Assembly (NCBI GenBank): GCA_010093605.1
Contig: MU004195.1
Coordinates: 436,708 to 500,707, forward strand
DNA from: Lophium mytilinum
Lineage: Eukaryota; Ascomycota; Dothideomycetes; Mytilinidiales; Mytilinidiaceae
DNA length: 64,000 nt
Direction: 5' to 3'
Below, piece by piece: positions 1 to 11,800 of this stretch. Within the stretch, counting starts at the first letter, position 1; each line of letters begins with the position of its first letter. A model generated the notes under the pieces. The model was not told where the DNA came from. It did no database searches and was given only the letters and a program-made list of their open reading frames with translations. Both the position numbers and the translations under genes were made by a program.

Positions 1-663
1 TTCCCATCGCCAAAACCATCTCCTACCTCCTTTCAGATGGTAAAGTCTCCAACCTTTATGCCAGAGGATGGTGGCACAGCGCGACAAGGATGCTCCCCTC
101 AGCTGCAAGCCACTCGCTTCTTGCAGCGGAATCGAGCCAATGAGGCTAGAAATCATCAACTGTCTAGGTAGGAGGCGTTTAGACGCGGGACTGCCCGGGG
201 CTTGGCCAGAAATGAGTCACTAGGCACCTACATAGATAGGTGCTATAGATTAGCTCTCACCCCGCTCGAGACAACACAAACGCTAAACCCCAAGATTAGT
301 GCGGCCCCAGACTTCGCAGTTCTATTCAAGCTGTGAGTTTTTCATTGCATTGCACCGTAGTCCGCAAGCTCCTAATTATTTCTGTTAGGGAGTAGCGGTG
401 AGGGCTACGGCAGGCACGCGTTACCTCTTTTTTATCGCCTCACCTTCCTCTAGACCTCTTCTCTCCTATAACATCAATCAACATCATCACTCAACAACAT
501 CAATCACTCATCTATCACTCATCTCCATCACATCACTTACACGGCTCATTCATCCATCCAATACGTCATTCACACGGCTCATTCATCCAATACATCACTT
601 ACACGGCTCATTCGTCCAACACATCACTCACTTACACGGCCTGCAGCTCCCTGTTCCGTGATA
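1..663. other. Left-edge intergenic region and Argonaute 5' leader
   Basis: I recognise no gene here. Bases 539-642 hold about three imperfect copies of a 29-33 bp tandem repeat starting ACACGGCTCATTC, inside a CATCAC-rich pyrimidine-biased stretch that ends next to the Argonaute start codon at 664. It is probably the promoter and 5' untranslated leader of that gene. A short tail of an upstream gene before position 200 cannot be excluded. Confidence 0.5.
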
Positions 664-3600
664 ATGTCCACGCCAGGTGGACAAGGATTCAGAGGCGGCC
701 GCGGGACGGGCCGCGGCGATCGCGGCGGCTATCGTGGCGGACGTGGTGCTGGAGGAGCCGGCCGCGGTGGAGGCGACCGCGGGCCTGTCCAGGAAGAGGT
801 GCAAATCTACGTGTAGGTCATCATCGACATACAATGCGCAGCTTCTGACTAACACCGACTCAGACCACCAGACAAAATTATCCCAGCGCCCAACACGCAC
901 GTCGCACAAGTCGAGGATGCCATCCAGAAATCTGCAGGAGGTCCAGATGCTCTTGCAGCATTGACCATGACTGAGGGCTTCCCTCATCGTCCTGGCTATG
1001 GTACCAGAGGCACACCCGTGACGCTGTGGGCCAACTATGTCGAGATGGTTCCTCCGCCGGAGCTCACCCTATATCGATACGATATGGCGGTGTCACCAAG
1101 CGCCGCGGGCAAGAAGTTGACGCAGATCGTTCGTCTTCTATTAGAAACAGAAACGATGGCCCAATTCCGCTCCGACGTCATCACCGACTTCAAATCCACT
1201 CTGCTCTCGCGCCGCAAGTTGGCAAGTGACGACTTCATTGTGCGAGTCAGATACCGTGTCGAAGATCACGACGAACCCCGGGAGGGTGCAACTCAGTACC
1301 AGGTCCGAGTGCAATACACAACTGCCCTGTCTACCGCTCAACTCGTGAACTACTTGGAGTCCACTGACATTTCCGAACGTCTTCATGACGTGCAGCCTCT
1401 CGTCCAGGCCCTGAACATATTCTTGAACCATTACGCAAAATCAACCGGGAACCTAGCGACGATAGGAGCCAGCAAGACCTTCTCTCTTGGCCCCTCGGCC
1501 GCTAAATGGGATCTAGGCGCCGGCCTGACCGCCTTGCGAGGCTTCTTCAGCAGTGTCCGACTTGCAACCTGTCGCATCTTGGTCAACGTGAACGTTAGCC
1601 ATGGAGCGTTTTATGACGCAATACCCCTCGAGCAGCTAATAACGAAGTATGGAGCTGCACATAATAACAGCAAGGGAAAGCTGGCAAAGTTCCTTGAAAA
1701 GGTCCGCATTCGAACCACCCATCTGCCGGAAAAGAAGAACAAAGCAGGCCAGGTCATTCATAGGATGAAGACTATCTTTGGACTGGCCAATAGAAATGAC
1801 GGTCACGGTCTACCTCATCCACCAAGGGTGAGGGAGTACGGCGCTGGTCCAAAGGATGTGGAATTCTGGCTGGACAGTCCGGCTCAATCGAGCAGTTCGT
1901 CGACAGCGGCCAAAGGTGATGGTAAGAAAAAGGGGAAGAAGGGAGCCGCTAGCGGAGCCCCACAGCCGGCCTCAGGTGGCCGATACATCAGCGTCTACGA
2001 CTTTTTCTTGCAAAGTAAGTCTCCCCCACCACAACGCGGAGAGCCTTTCTCATCTTATTGATAGCTTACAACATTGCCATTGCCAACCCAAGAGTCCCAG
2101 TGGTCAATGTTGGCAATAGGGAAAACCCAACCTACCTTCCTGCTCAAGTCTGTCACGTCATGCCTGGGCAGAACTCGAAAGCGAAGCTTGATGCTAACCA
2201 AACCGCACAAATGATACGGTTTGCCGTAAGGCGGCCAGGGGATAACGCTACCTCGATTGTTCAACATGGGCTAGAGACTGCCGGCCTTTCTCCCCATACT
2301 AATCCCCTGCTGGTATGTATTGGAGTGCCATTTCATTCTTATCGCTTACCTTGAAATAGACAAACTTCAACGTTTCGGTCCCGCAAAAGCTAATCACCGT
2401 TCTGGGGCGCGTTCTTACCGAACCCAAAGTCAACTACAAGCAAAAGAACGCTCAAATCCGGCTTGGCAGCTGGAATATGATGAACTATAAAGTCAACACT
2501 GCCGGGAATCTAAAGAGCTGGTCATACTTACTGGTTTCATCCCCCGGAAAGAGGGACGCGTTCAATGATGAGCAAAGCTTGACTGAAGTGATGGGAAGGT
2601 TGCATAGCACACTGAAGGACGTGGGTATCGCTGCAAGCCCACCGGCCAAAGGCAAGAAAATATCGATCACCGGGCCCGACGACCCTCAGCTCGAAAACAC
2701 CATCAAAGGCGCAGCTGGTGCTGGGCTTGCCCTGCTGTTCATTATTCTCCCGAGCGATAATGCTCCAGAGTATAACCGGATCAAGCAATACGGCGACGTG
2801 AAATACGGAATCCATACCATTTGCAGCTTTGGAAACAAACTTGCCAAAGAGAACGGCCAGGACCAATACTTCAGGAACGTTGCTCTCAAATTCAACCTGA
2901 AGCTAGGCGGCATCAACCAACTTGTGGACCACTCTCGTCTTGGCCTCATCAACGAGGACAAGACCATGGTGGTAGGAATCGACGTCACGCATCCCTCTCC
3001 CGGCTCTAAGTCCAACGCCCCAAGCGTAGCAGGCATGGTCGCCAGCGTGGACTGCTGGCTCGGTCAATGGCCTGCCGTGCTACGGATCCAAGACCAAGCC
3101 CGAGCCGAAATGGTCACAGACTTAGGCGACATGCTGAAATCCCGTCTGAAACTCTGGAAAGAAAAGGGAAAGCACCAGGCGTTCCCAGAAAACATCCTCA
3201 TCTACCGCGACGGCGTGTCCGAGGGCCAGTACAGCCTAGTCATGGACTCCGAACTCCCCCTCCTCCGCAGCGCATGCGCGGAAGTCTACCCAGCCCCAGA
3301 CCAGAAGAAGGGCCTCCCGAACATAACCATCATCGTCGTCGGCAAACGGCACCACACGCGCTTCTTTCCCACGAAATTGGGAGATTCGGACAAACTCAAC
3401 CCCAAACCGGGCACCGTCGTCGACCGCGGCGTGACCATGGCCCGCAACTGGGACTTCTTCCTGCAGCCACACTCAGCGCTGCAGGGCACCGCGCGCCCGG
3501 CCCACTACTACATCGTGCTTGACGAGATCTTCCGCCGCCGCTACAAAACCGTGCCGGCACCCTTCAAGAACGTCGCGGATGTGGTAGAGGATCTGACGCA

Positions 3601-3823
3601 TAGTATGTGCTATGCGTACGGCCGGGCGACGAAGGCGGTGAGTTTGTGTCCGCCGGCGTACTATGCTGATATTGTGTGCGAACGCGCGCGCTGCTATCTG
3701 AATGATGTTTTTGAGGGGTCGACGGATTCGGGGGCGGTTTCGGTGGCGGGGAGTGAAGCGCTGGTGGGGAATGCGGATGTGCTGATTCATCCGAGGTTGA
3801 GGGATGGTATGTTCTATATCTGA
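664..3823 (+). CDS. AGO: Argonaute (QDE-2-like) protein, 4 exons
   Basis: Small-RNA-guided silencing effector. Exons 664-812, 864-2014, 2065-2312 and 2360-3823 join in frame and give 1003 aa. Residues 1-40 are an RGG-rich tail. The N domain and first linker follow, with LVNYLESTDISERL near residue 205. A PAZ region lies near 300-470, and a full PIWI domain fills about 600-985. PIWI shows VVGIDVTHPSPGSK (D724), ILIYRDGVSEGQY (D800), the KRHHTRFFP signature and the HYYIVLDEIF segment. In the last catalytic motif, AYYADIVCERARC, the usual His is Asp (D953). Family knowledge: such proteins act in quelling and RNAi with Dicer and QIP. The start ATG at 664 is the only one that places the RGG tail in frame. 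The length is normal for fungal Argonautes and no break is seen. Confidence 0.93.
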
Positions 3824-5375
3824 GCTGCTGTGCTTCTTGGGCGGACTGAAGTGGGATTCGGGGAGCTGAGCGCGGGCTGCTGCTCTTGAACCTTGGAGGT
3901 TTCCCGAGGTGTTGCTGGGAGTGGAATGGTTGGTTCATGCCTGCGATGGTTTTGGCGTAAAAAAAATTGGATTTATATGGATTCGGCCAGATAATGACTC
4001 GGGGCGTTAGAGGGTCCAGAGGGCATTATTAGGTGTCCCAATAGGATAGGGCTCACAAGGCTTTTTCAGCAATTCGGTTCCTTTTTCTGTGCATCCGGTG
4101 GTTGAAGGTAGACTTGATGTTCGTGCTATGAACTCCTGTGCACCTGGAGTTTACGATGAGGGACTTAGGGAAAAAGGACAAGAGAAGCACTTAGTACTTT
4201 CCAGGCGTCCGTAGTGAGTAAGGACGAGAGATGGAATATCAGTAACAACGTCTATATTGTGATTTAGTGACGCGATGGATGATGGTGCTCTGAAGAAAAG
4301 CATTCGAAGCTAGTTTTAGAATATAGTCACGTGGTACGTTCACACTTCGTACCCCAAACCGTGCTTGGTAGCCAAACGCATCTACTGAGTAAAAAGAGCC
4401 ATTTCTCATGATACTATAAAAGACTCTCTGCGAACTATTGTGAGTGCTTCTTGTCACGTGACTTAGAAGCCCCTGCGACATCAACTGCTCCCTGTTGTGT
4501 TCCAGACATGAGACGTTTTACGATGCAAAAAATTGATTGGCTCGAAATGCACATTAATTCCTGCCAGTCTCGAATCTCTTCAGGCGTCATGAATATGAAT
4601 AGAACGGCCAAAACGTACCCGGGAGTTTTTCCAAATTGAAGGTTCACATATTCTAGCTGACTGCGTTGAAGTAAAGTTGAAGCTTCAGCCACACGCTATG
4701 ACGTCGATTCGCATCCTTCACCGGCCTCGAGGCCACCACACCTCGCTCTCCCGCTTATCTGCATGCTCACCACCAATCGCAACATTCACAGCATCAACCA
4801 CGCGACCTCGCACGCATGAGTGCCCTCACACGCTGCCAATTAAAGGGCCGTCGCGGCCCCGTGGACGGTCATGCGCTCACGGGGAACGCAGGCAGGGCGC
4901 ATCCCAGCCTGAAACACAGCCGCCCGCAGTGAGTAGACGATGCCGCGTCACGGCGTCACAGCCAGCGGCGATGGGCGCAGAGGGCGGGTTTGAGTCGTAA
5001 GCGGGGGCCGTACTGCTTTGTTGGCGGCGGGGGGCTTCAGATATGTGGCGGTGGAGGGGTGAATAGGTATAGGTAGGGCAAACGGGCTGTGGGCTTCTTA
5101 TGCAAGCTGCCTGGCCTCGTGCGACATAGGTAACCTATCGTAAACCCGCAACCCGCGGATTTCCTGTTTTCTCCGCTGCTGTTGTACATCTTGGTCGCGA
5201 TCTTCTTCGAGTCGTTCCTTCCCCTCACTCTCAGCCTTCTCGAACAAAGTCACAATATCTGCTTCGTGCCAATCCATTTCCTCTACCTACTCTCTCTCCT
5301 ACCTCCTCAGAGCCTCTCACAAAGTCACAAAAACCAAGCGAAAAAAGAAACGCGACCAACTGCATCACCCTCACC
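3824..5375. other. Intergenic region
   Basis: No gene recognised in 1.55 kb. Short open frames, such as one at 4435-4692 on the minus strand, have no recognisable motif, no splice partners and no family resemblance. The last 350 bp are pyrimidine-rich and lead into the ATG at 5376, so they probably hold that gene's promoter and leader. Confidence 0.5.
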
Positions 5376-5984
5376 ATGGCCATCAACTACGCCCTCCCCC
5401 TCCGCATCATCCAAGGCGTCTTCGCCATCATCGTGCTAGGACTGACCGCCTACGTCGCAAACTGGTGGGGTGGCCACTGGCACCAGTTCTCGCCCTCCGA
5501 GGTCAACTTCCTGGTCTTCGCCGCCGTCTGGACGCTTCTCGCCCTCGCCTACCTCATCCTCGCCCCAGCCCGCTTCCCGACCGCGGCGCACAAGTATGGC
5601 ATCCTGGCCGCTGAAGCCGTGACTATGCTGTTCTGGTTCGGCGGGTTTATCGCGCTGGCTGCGTTTCTGAGTGATAGGATTTGCTTTGGGAGTGTGTGTA
5701 GTGCGGCGAAGGCTGCGACGGCTTTTGCGGCGTTTGAGTGGTGAGTTACTTTTTTGACATGATGATCAGTGGGGTTAGATGCGGTGTCAAGGCTAGCTGT
5801 GGAGGCGCGAAGGATAATGTGGACTTTGGAAAACGAAAAGTCGATCATGGAAACAGGAAGCTAATCCAGTCACAGGCTCTTCTTCGCCTTCTCAACCATG
5901 ATGGCCGCCCTCCACTGCTGGCGAACGCGGAATACCGGCGTCACAGGCCACGACCCCAAGGTCGAGATGCAGCAGGGCGTATAA
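5376..5984 (+). CDS. MARVEL-like four-helix membrane protein, 2 exons
   Basis: Exon 1 is 5376-5740 and exon 2 is 5876-5984, with a GTGAGT donor and CAG acceptor. The product is 157 aa. Four hydrophobic helices are visible, at about residues 8-30, 46-66, 74-98 and 112-138. A short polar C-terminal tail ends MQQGV. The pattern NYALPLRIIQGVFAIIVLGL at the N terminus, with the fourth helix interrupted by the intron, is typical of fungal MARVEL-domain proteins of the plasma membrane or vesicles. Those proteins associate with sterol-rich membrane sites; their exact roles are mostly unknown. The start has a good ACCATGG context. The 135-bp intron is longer than most in this window but both splice sites are clean. 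Confidence 0.8.
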
Positions 5985-7139
5985 GCCCCCCAGCCTGCCC
6001 AAACTTTAGGAATGCGGCTCTTTACCTGGAGTGAATTGCGAGATGACTATATGGCTACGGAAACTGGGCTGGGAACCGACTGGTTATGTCGTAATGAGGG
6101 CTATCACAACTTGGGAGGGATGCAGGCGACATCCACAAAGACTGGCTGCTTTGATGCGCTGCGGGATGCTGGGTGTTCAGGATACCGGTTTGGGAGGTTT
6201 GATTTTCGGGTTATGCTGCGAGCGATACCAAAATGCGATTCATTTTAGCTACTACTACTTTCCCACCCTTACTCTCCACTTTCACTTCTCTCAGTGCTTC
6301 ATCAACATGTCCGATTTCCTTGCTACTGATCTGCTACTACTCGTCCGGTACTGAGCGACAGAGTCTACCTTGGTCGCACGTTACGGGCAGACGCGAAGGT
6401 GAGAATAATTACATTATGGCTTGAACACTACTCGCTGCAAAGACTGTAACTTCACTCTGAGACAAGCCCTACGCGGACATCTCTGCTAGTCTTCTTAGGA
6501 ATAAGTCCTTTGAAACTATGATCACGTGTAGTTTCAATCTTCCCGTGACCTAGCTTTGTCATCCTGGATCCGGAGTCTATAACTCCCTGCCCTTTGCCAA
6601 CCTTTCATTCTTCGTGGTGGAAAAGAAGTCGGACTGGAGATTGCAACAAAGTTATTCCCTCTCCCCATGGCCTTGCAAAACACAGGATGAATTCCGTCAA
6701 TGGCTGGATCTGGTGCTCGGTGTTCAATCTTCTTTATTGAGGTTTTTATTGGCGTTGAGAGTGGACTATCAACACATCTCATTCTCCAACACGATGAAGT
6801 CGGCAGAGGGCTTATCCTTGATCGGTAAAGGTTGCATCGAGATGGTTAGCATCACTTCCCCATGAGGCCGAAGAGATTGACTCCCATACAGCCATACTCC
6901 AGCTTCAATCGCTCGAGATGACTATCTCAAACTCTATGTGGCTACTATCCTCGCTTTCTTAGAAAGAAGCTCGCCATCATCACACTACCTAGCGTACCAC
7001 CGCAACCTTCTTCCAGCTCCATCGGCAGTTTTCGTTCCTGTTATTGACACCCCCTACTCCCCCAACTCCTCCTTCAAACGCTACGCTATTGAGGTTGACA
7101 CGCCCTCCAAGTGTTCATCTGGTCCTATGTGTTGCTCCA
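5985..7139. other. Intergenic region
   Basis: No gene recognised. The sequence has ordinary composition and contains only short unsupported open frames. It precedes the minisatellite array that starts near 7140. Confidence 0.4.
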
Positions 7140-7851
7140 GCTCCAGCTCCATAAAACGGGCGCCTCGATGAGTTGAACCACCACAGCCCACCCACACCCC
7201 ATAGCAGCTGGGATAGTTTGTTGATGTTTGAACCTCCTCCATGTATTAGAGTCTTTCAGGGTTTTCTTTGGACCCACCACACCTCCCCTCCCCATGTCGA
7301 AGAGAGGGCAAGCAGTTCTGAGCCTCCTCCATTCGAAACTAACAGAGCATCTTTTGACCCACCACACAACCACCCCATCATAAACTTCTCTCCAAGGGTC
7401 TGAACCTTCTCCATTCCGATGGTTGCCAGCTTGCGTTCGATCCACACCTCCCACCCCGTGGCTTTTAAACCTGCGATGGTTTTGCGCATCTTCCATGAAA
7501 TTCTTTTTTTAGATTGTTGCAAGACTGCACCGCACCTCCCACTCCATCGAAACTGTGGTTTGCTTGTTTTGAACCTCCATGGATTTCCCACTGTGGCTTT
7601 TCGATCCCACCCCTCCCCCACGCCACGATCCTCCCACTCCATCCAGAGTTATTACCATCGAATTTGATCCTCCATCCGGTTCCAAGAGTGACAATTTCGA
7701 TCCACCACTCCCCCATCGAGCCCATGAAGCTGGCATTGCAACTTTTTTGATCCCCGAACCCCCAATCCTCCTTCCTCTGAAGAATTGACCTTGCAGCTAC
7801 CAGGCGAGCCTTTATACCCCCTACCAAAGAAAAATATCTAGCTGCCACGTG
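7140..7851 (-). repeat. Dispersed-family unit with about 13-14 tandem ~45-bp repeats
   Basis: Read on the minus strand this is the longest member of the dispersed promoter-bearing family. CACGTG lies at 7846-7851 and TATAAA at 7816-7811. A start-site-like TTCTTCAGAGG follows about 32 nt past the TATA start, then GGGGATCAAAA. A tandem array then runs to about 7140. Its units begin ATGG and contain GGGTGGGAG or GGAGGATCAAA. On the plus strand the mark is CCAT, at 7151, 7197, about 7239, about 7289, about 7329 and 7373, which gives a period of 38-47 bp. Several minus-strand frames stay open for more than 120 codons, but the units shift frame relative to each other, so I do not call a protein. 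Confidence 0.7.
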
Positions 7852-8800
7852 GCGCACATGCCGTTCCCTCCGCACGACCACGTTCCCCTCACTCACCGCC
7901 TCTCCTACCTCCATCACAAGTCACCGACCACATCACGCGTCACAGACCACATCACGCATCACTCAATCCAACCCCAAACTCCTTGATTCCCGCACCCATC
8001 GCATTCCTATCTAAACACACCCTACAGTTACACCCCCATCCACCCCCAAACCCCCCGCTTCCCTCACCACACGCACATCCCCCCCACCACATCGCCAGAG
8101 CATTCCAGCATCTGACTCCGCAGCAAAGAGTCCTAGCACGCACGACAAAAGCTATCGACTCCAGAGAGCTAGCAGCAGGTAGAGGCACCAATCAGGAAAG
8201 AAAGTATTATGCAAAGAAAACCGCCCCGCTCAGAAACTCTCAATTCGTCTCATCGCTCAAAAACCCCGCTCATTAAAGAAAGAAGAGAGACCAGACCAAC
8301 TTTTCCCCCGTGCATCGCTTCCGTAATCCCCGCTTCCGTTCGTTTGTAGGATAACAAACGTTAGACCGGTAATTAAAGCCCTCCCGCTATGCCAAATCCC
8401 AGCCCTCCGTTGCCAAAAAGACCCATCATCGATCATGAGTGCTCGAAAAGGAAATTCGTTTCGTACCGGGGGTTTGCAAGGCCATGTGTCGGTCGGTCGG
8501 GAGTCAAGGAAGTATGCAAGGTAGCAGTCGGCCAGTCACCAGAAAAGAAAAGTGTGTGCAAAAGACAAAATGAAAAGAGAATCCTTACGCTTATGCAAAG
8601 AAGCTTCCGCTCGAGGCGAGAAGTATGCTTCCCGTGCAAATCATTCACACTTCATCCGCTGTGCGAAGTCTCAGCCGGCATTTTTCAGCGCGACTGTGAC
8701 CAACACCCGCAAGAAGCCATTCTGATCCCATCCCCATTACCACTCCGTCGATTCTCCCCTCGTGCTTTTGGTAGTGTTGTAGTGAAGAAACACCCAGCTC
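7852..8800. other. Intergenic region
   Basis: No gene recognised. The first part is C-rich (CACCCCCATCC-type runs). Two CATCACGC-type imperfect repeats lie near 7925-7960. It ends at the stop codon of the EDC4-like gene and probably contains its 3' untranslated region. Confidence 0.4.
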
Positions 8801-11800
8801 TCAACGTCCCACGTTCCTGCCGCCCGTAGCCAACCGGTTGAAGTCATTCACCCTGTTAGCCAGCGCCAAGATCTTCCTCAGCACCGCTTGGCCAGGGCCC
8901 CTCGGCGTATTGAACGAGTGGTACGCAGTCGTAAGCCTCTCCGTGAGGAGCTGCATGATTCTCGGAACCACGTCAGCCTGAAGATCCGGGTCCTGCGGGT
9001 TAACGCTATCCAAGACGGCCTCTAGCCAGGTAAGCCGCTCGACGATGAGATTGTGGAATGGGTCGGTCACGACGACTGCAGATGACAGAGCGTATAGGGC
9101 CGAGACGTGGGCGAGGTAGTCAGGGTTGCATCGGCAGAATATGGACTCAAAAAGGGCCGGTGGATTCGATGAGCGAATCCACTATGCATGTTAACGGAGG
9201 CAGTGAACGATATATGGGGGATTACTTACCATCGATGTTGCTTCGCTGAAGTCGCCTAGTTGCAACAGCCTAGTGATTTCGTCCTCGGTCTCCTCGAGAG
9301 AGCTCCTCGGGGTCTGAGATTGGGCCTGAGACTTAGTGGGCGACAGTTCCGTGCGGGGAGCGGAGGTGGACGCAGAGCCAGGGCCACCAGCGTACGAGTG
9401 TTGCGCCTCTTCAGCGGTCCTAAGCATGCTCATTTGGAAGCTCTCCTGGGAAGCAGCCATGGATTGTACCGTCCCAGTGAGCCCTTGCACGAGCTTTGTG
9501 AGCTGCTCAACCTTTTGGGTCTCCTTCTGGCGCTGAAGGTTGGCGTCGCGCAACTGCTCAGCGAACCGGTTATCCATCACCTGAGTGAGATTGTTCAGCG
9601 CCGGGCCCAGTGCGACAGAGAGCGAAGACGTGACAGTTGCTTCGAAATTCGCTGTGACCTTCTTCGAAACAGCATCCGAAATCTTGCCGAGGAACTGCGG
9701 ATTCTGGATCTGATTCTGCAGAATTACGCTGAGAGATGGGAGAACCGCCTGGAGTTCGCCTGGAAGAGTGCCCGAGATGGCTTTCTTCAGCGTCTGCTGG
9801 AGTTCCTTGTTGATAGTCTCGTTCACCGAGTCAAGCAGCTTCGGCAAAACGGTTGTCTGTACAGACTTCGTGATGATTTCATTGAAGCTTCGCTCAACAT
9901 TCTGCGAGAGTGTTTCGGAAACCAGGCGGAGAATGGCCTCTTGCTTGGCATTACCGGCCGCCACGTGAGCGCGATTGTCGATATCAATGCGCTTGTGAAG
10001 CGCCTCTACCTCCTTGGTTAAAGTCTTCGAAAACTCCGCAGAGATATTTTCTTCGAGCTTCTTCACATCCGGCGGGGCAATTGCAGAGCTAACAGGTGTA
10101 GACTGCTGCAGAACTTGGCTGAGCAGTCGGGTGGCCCATTCCGGAGCCTCTGTTTCTGAAGCTTTTGATCGAGAGTTGTCGGAAGACTGCGGCAGGATAG
10201 AAGGCGAGCTAGCGCTCTGTGCTGCTTGAGCATACGACGCGGAGGAAGACGTGACAGTTGATTCCTTGGCCTTGGCACTGGCCTGGGAGCCTTCAGTGTT
10301 CGATTTGTCCTTCTTCTTCTTTTTCTTCTCTAGCTTTTCAGGAAGCTTTTCAGGGCCATTGATAATCGCAGCCCGAGCAGCGTCCTGCTTGCTCTCCACC
10401 TTCGCCAAAGTAGAAGCCCTCATTGCAGCTTCTGATGTAAGCGACTGGCGAGTTGCTGCGCTACTCTCTTTCTTGATGCTCTCGCGAGCTGATCGATCAG
10501 ACCCTGGCTTGCGAGCTGACGTTTCACCGGCAGCCGAAGTATCCTCGCTAGCAGAAGACAATTCGATCTGCTTGATGGTACCAACAACAGCAACACCAGC
10601 CTTCTCCGCATCAACGGGATACAAAGCTTCGCCGTCGTTCTTCCATCCAAGATCTGCCTGTCGAACAGCTACCACACTGACACCCTTGGACTGCATGACA
10701 TACAACTCAAAACGAGGCTTGTCTTGAGGCTTGGCGTCATCCGGTGCAGAGCTGACTGGGTCGTTGAGCATCTGAAGACTACGGAGCTGGCCCTTGGAGG
10801 AGAAGGAGTACTCGTGAATGCTGGTCATGATTGCGGTTGCGTTCACGGCCGGTAGGGGCCTAATGCTAGGCTCCTTCTTCGCCAGCTGCGAGATGTATGA
10901 TGCCTGGGAGAAGGGCTGCAGATTGTAACGCGGGCAAGACACGTGGATGAAGAAGACGGAGTTCCTAGTAGGATGTCCAACGGCCAAAATCCCTGTCTTG
11001 GGGTGGAAAGAGACACTGCAAATGGCGTCCGACTCCTTCTCGTGTGGAAGATTGATTTCCTGAACAGGCTTTCCGAGACCGAGGTCCCATAGCTGGAAGG
11101 AGTGATTCTGCTTCATACCCACCATGACATATCTCAACGCAATGCCCTTGGCGCACGGGCGCTCCTTGTCGAAGAAGAAGATGGATGTGGGCCACGATTT
11201 GACGTTAGTAGACGTAGTGTGATGCTCCGTGATCGGTTCGCGGATTTCAACAGGGTCGATCTCTATTGTGGAGTTTCCGAGGTGCTCCAAGGTCAGCGGA
11301 CGAATGTCCCAGAAGCGCATCCTGCCGGCCTTATCCAGGGATGCAATGACTGTATCATCCTCACTGAAGGCGAAGTCCTTGCCCGCCTTGCCAGTCAATA
11401 TCTTGAGAGGGCGATCCTTGAGGTAGGCCTCGGTGTTGCAAATCTGAGTGTCCGGATCCGTGTATCTCGGCGAGCGTGCGACGTTAGGAAAGATGATGTG
11501 AATCGCCTTTCCACGGCCAACAGCGAAGAACTCGGGGTGTCGGCAGCTAGGCTTGGCGCGCGTCTTCAGTTGTCCACCAGATGTGTTATCATCTTGGGTA
11601 GCGGCAGGTGGAAAGATGACGCTGTGGCCAGGGAGGAGTTCAATAACGTCATCCTTGGTGTTCACAGCAGTCCAAAAGACCGCTCCATTGACACCAATCC
11701 CAAGGATGGTCTCCGGAGTCCCCTGCGATGAAGCAAGGTCGGCAGAAGGAGCGGAGCAGGTGGCAAGATTGAAGATGCGCTCTTTGTAGTTCTGAAACAC

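Noticed and set aside
4435-4692. Minus-strand 85-codon frame
   Set aside because: No motif, no splice context and no resemblance to a known family.
7140-7917. Minus-strand open frames of 75-150 codons across the minisatellite
   Set aside because: Openness follows from the stop-poor repeat. Units shift phase, homologous units elsewhere are closed, and no signal, domain or consistent start is shared.
9260-10021. Plus-strand 253-codon frame
   Set aside because: It is the antisense shadow of the EDC4-like gene, which has clear domains on the minus strand.
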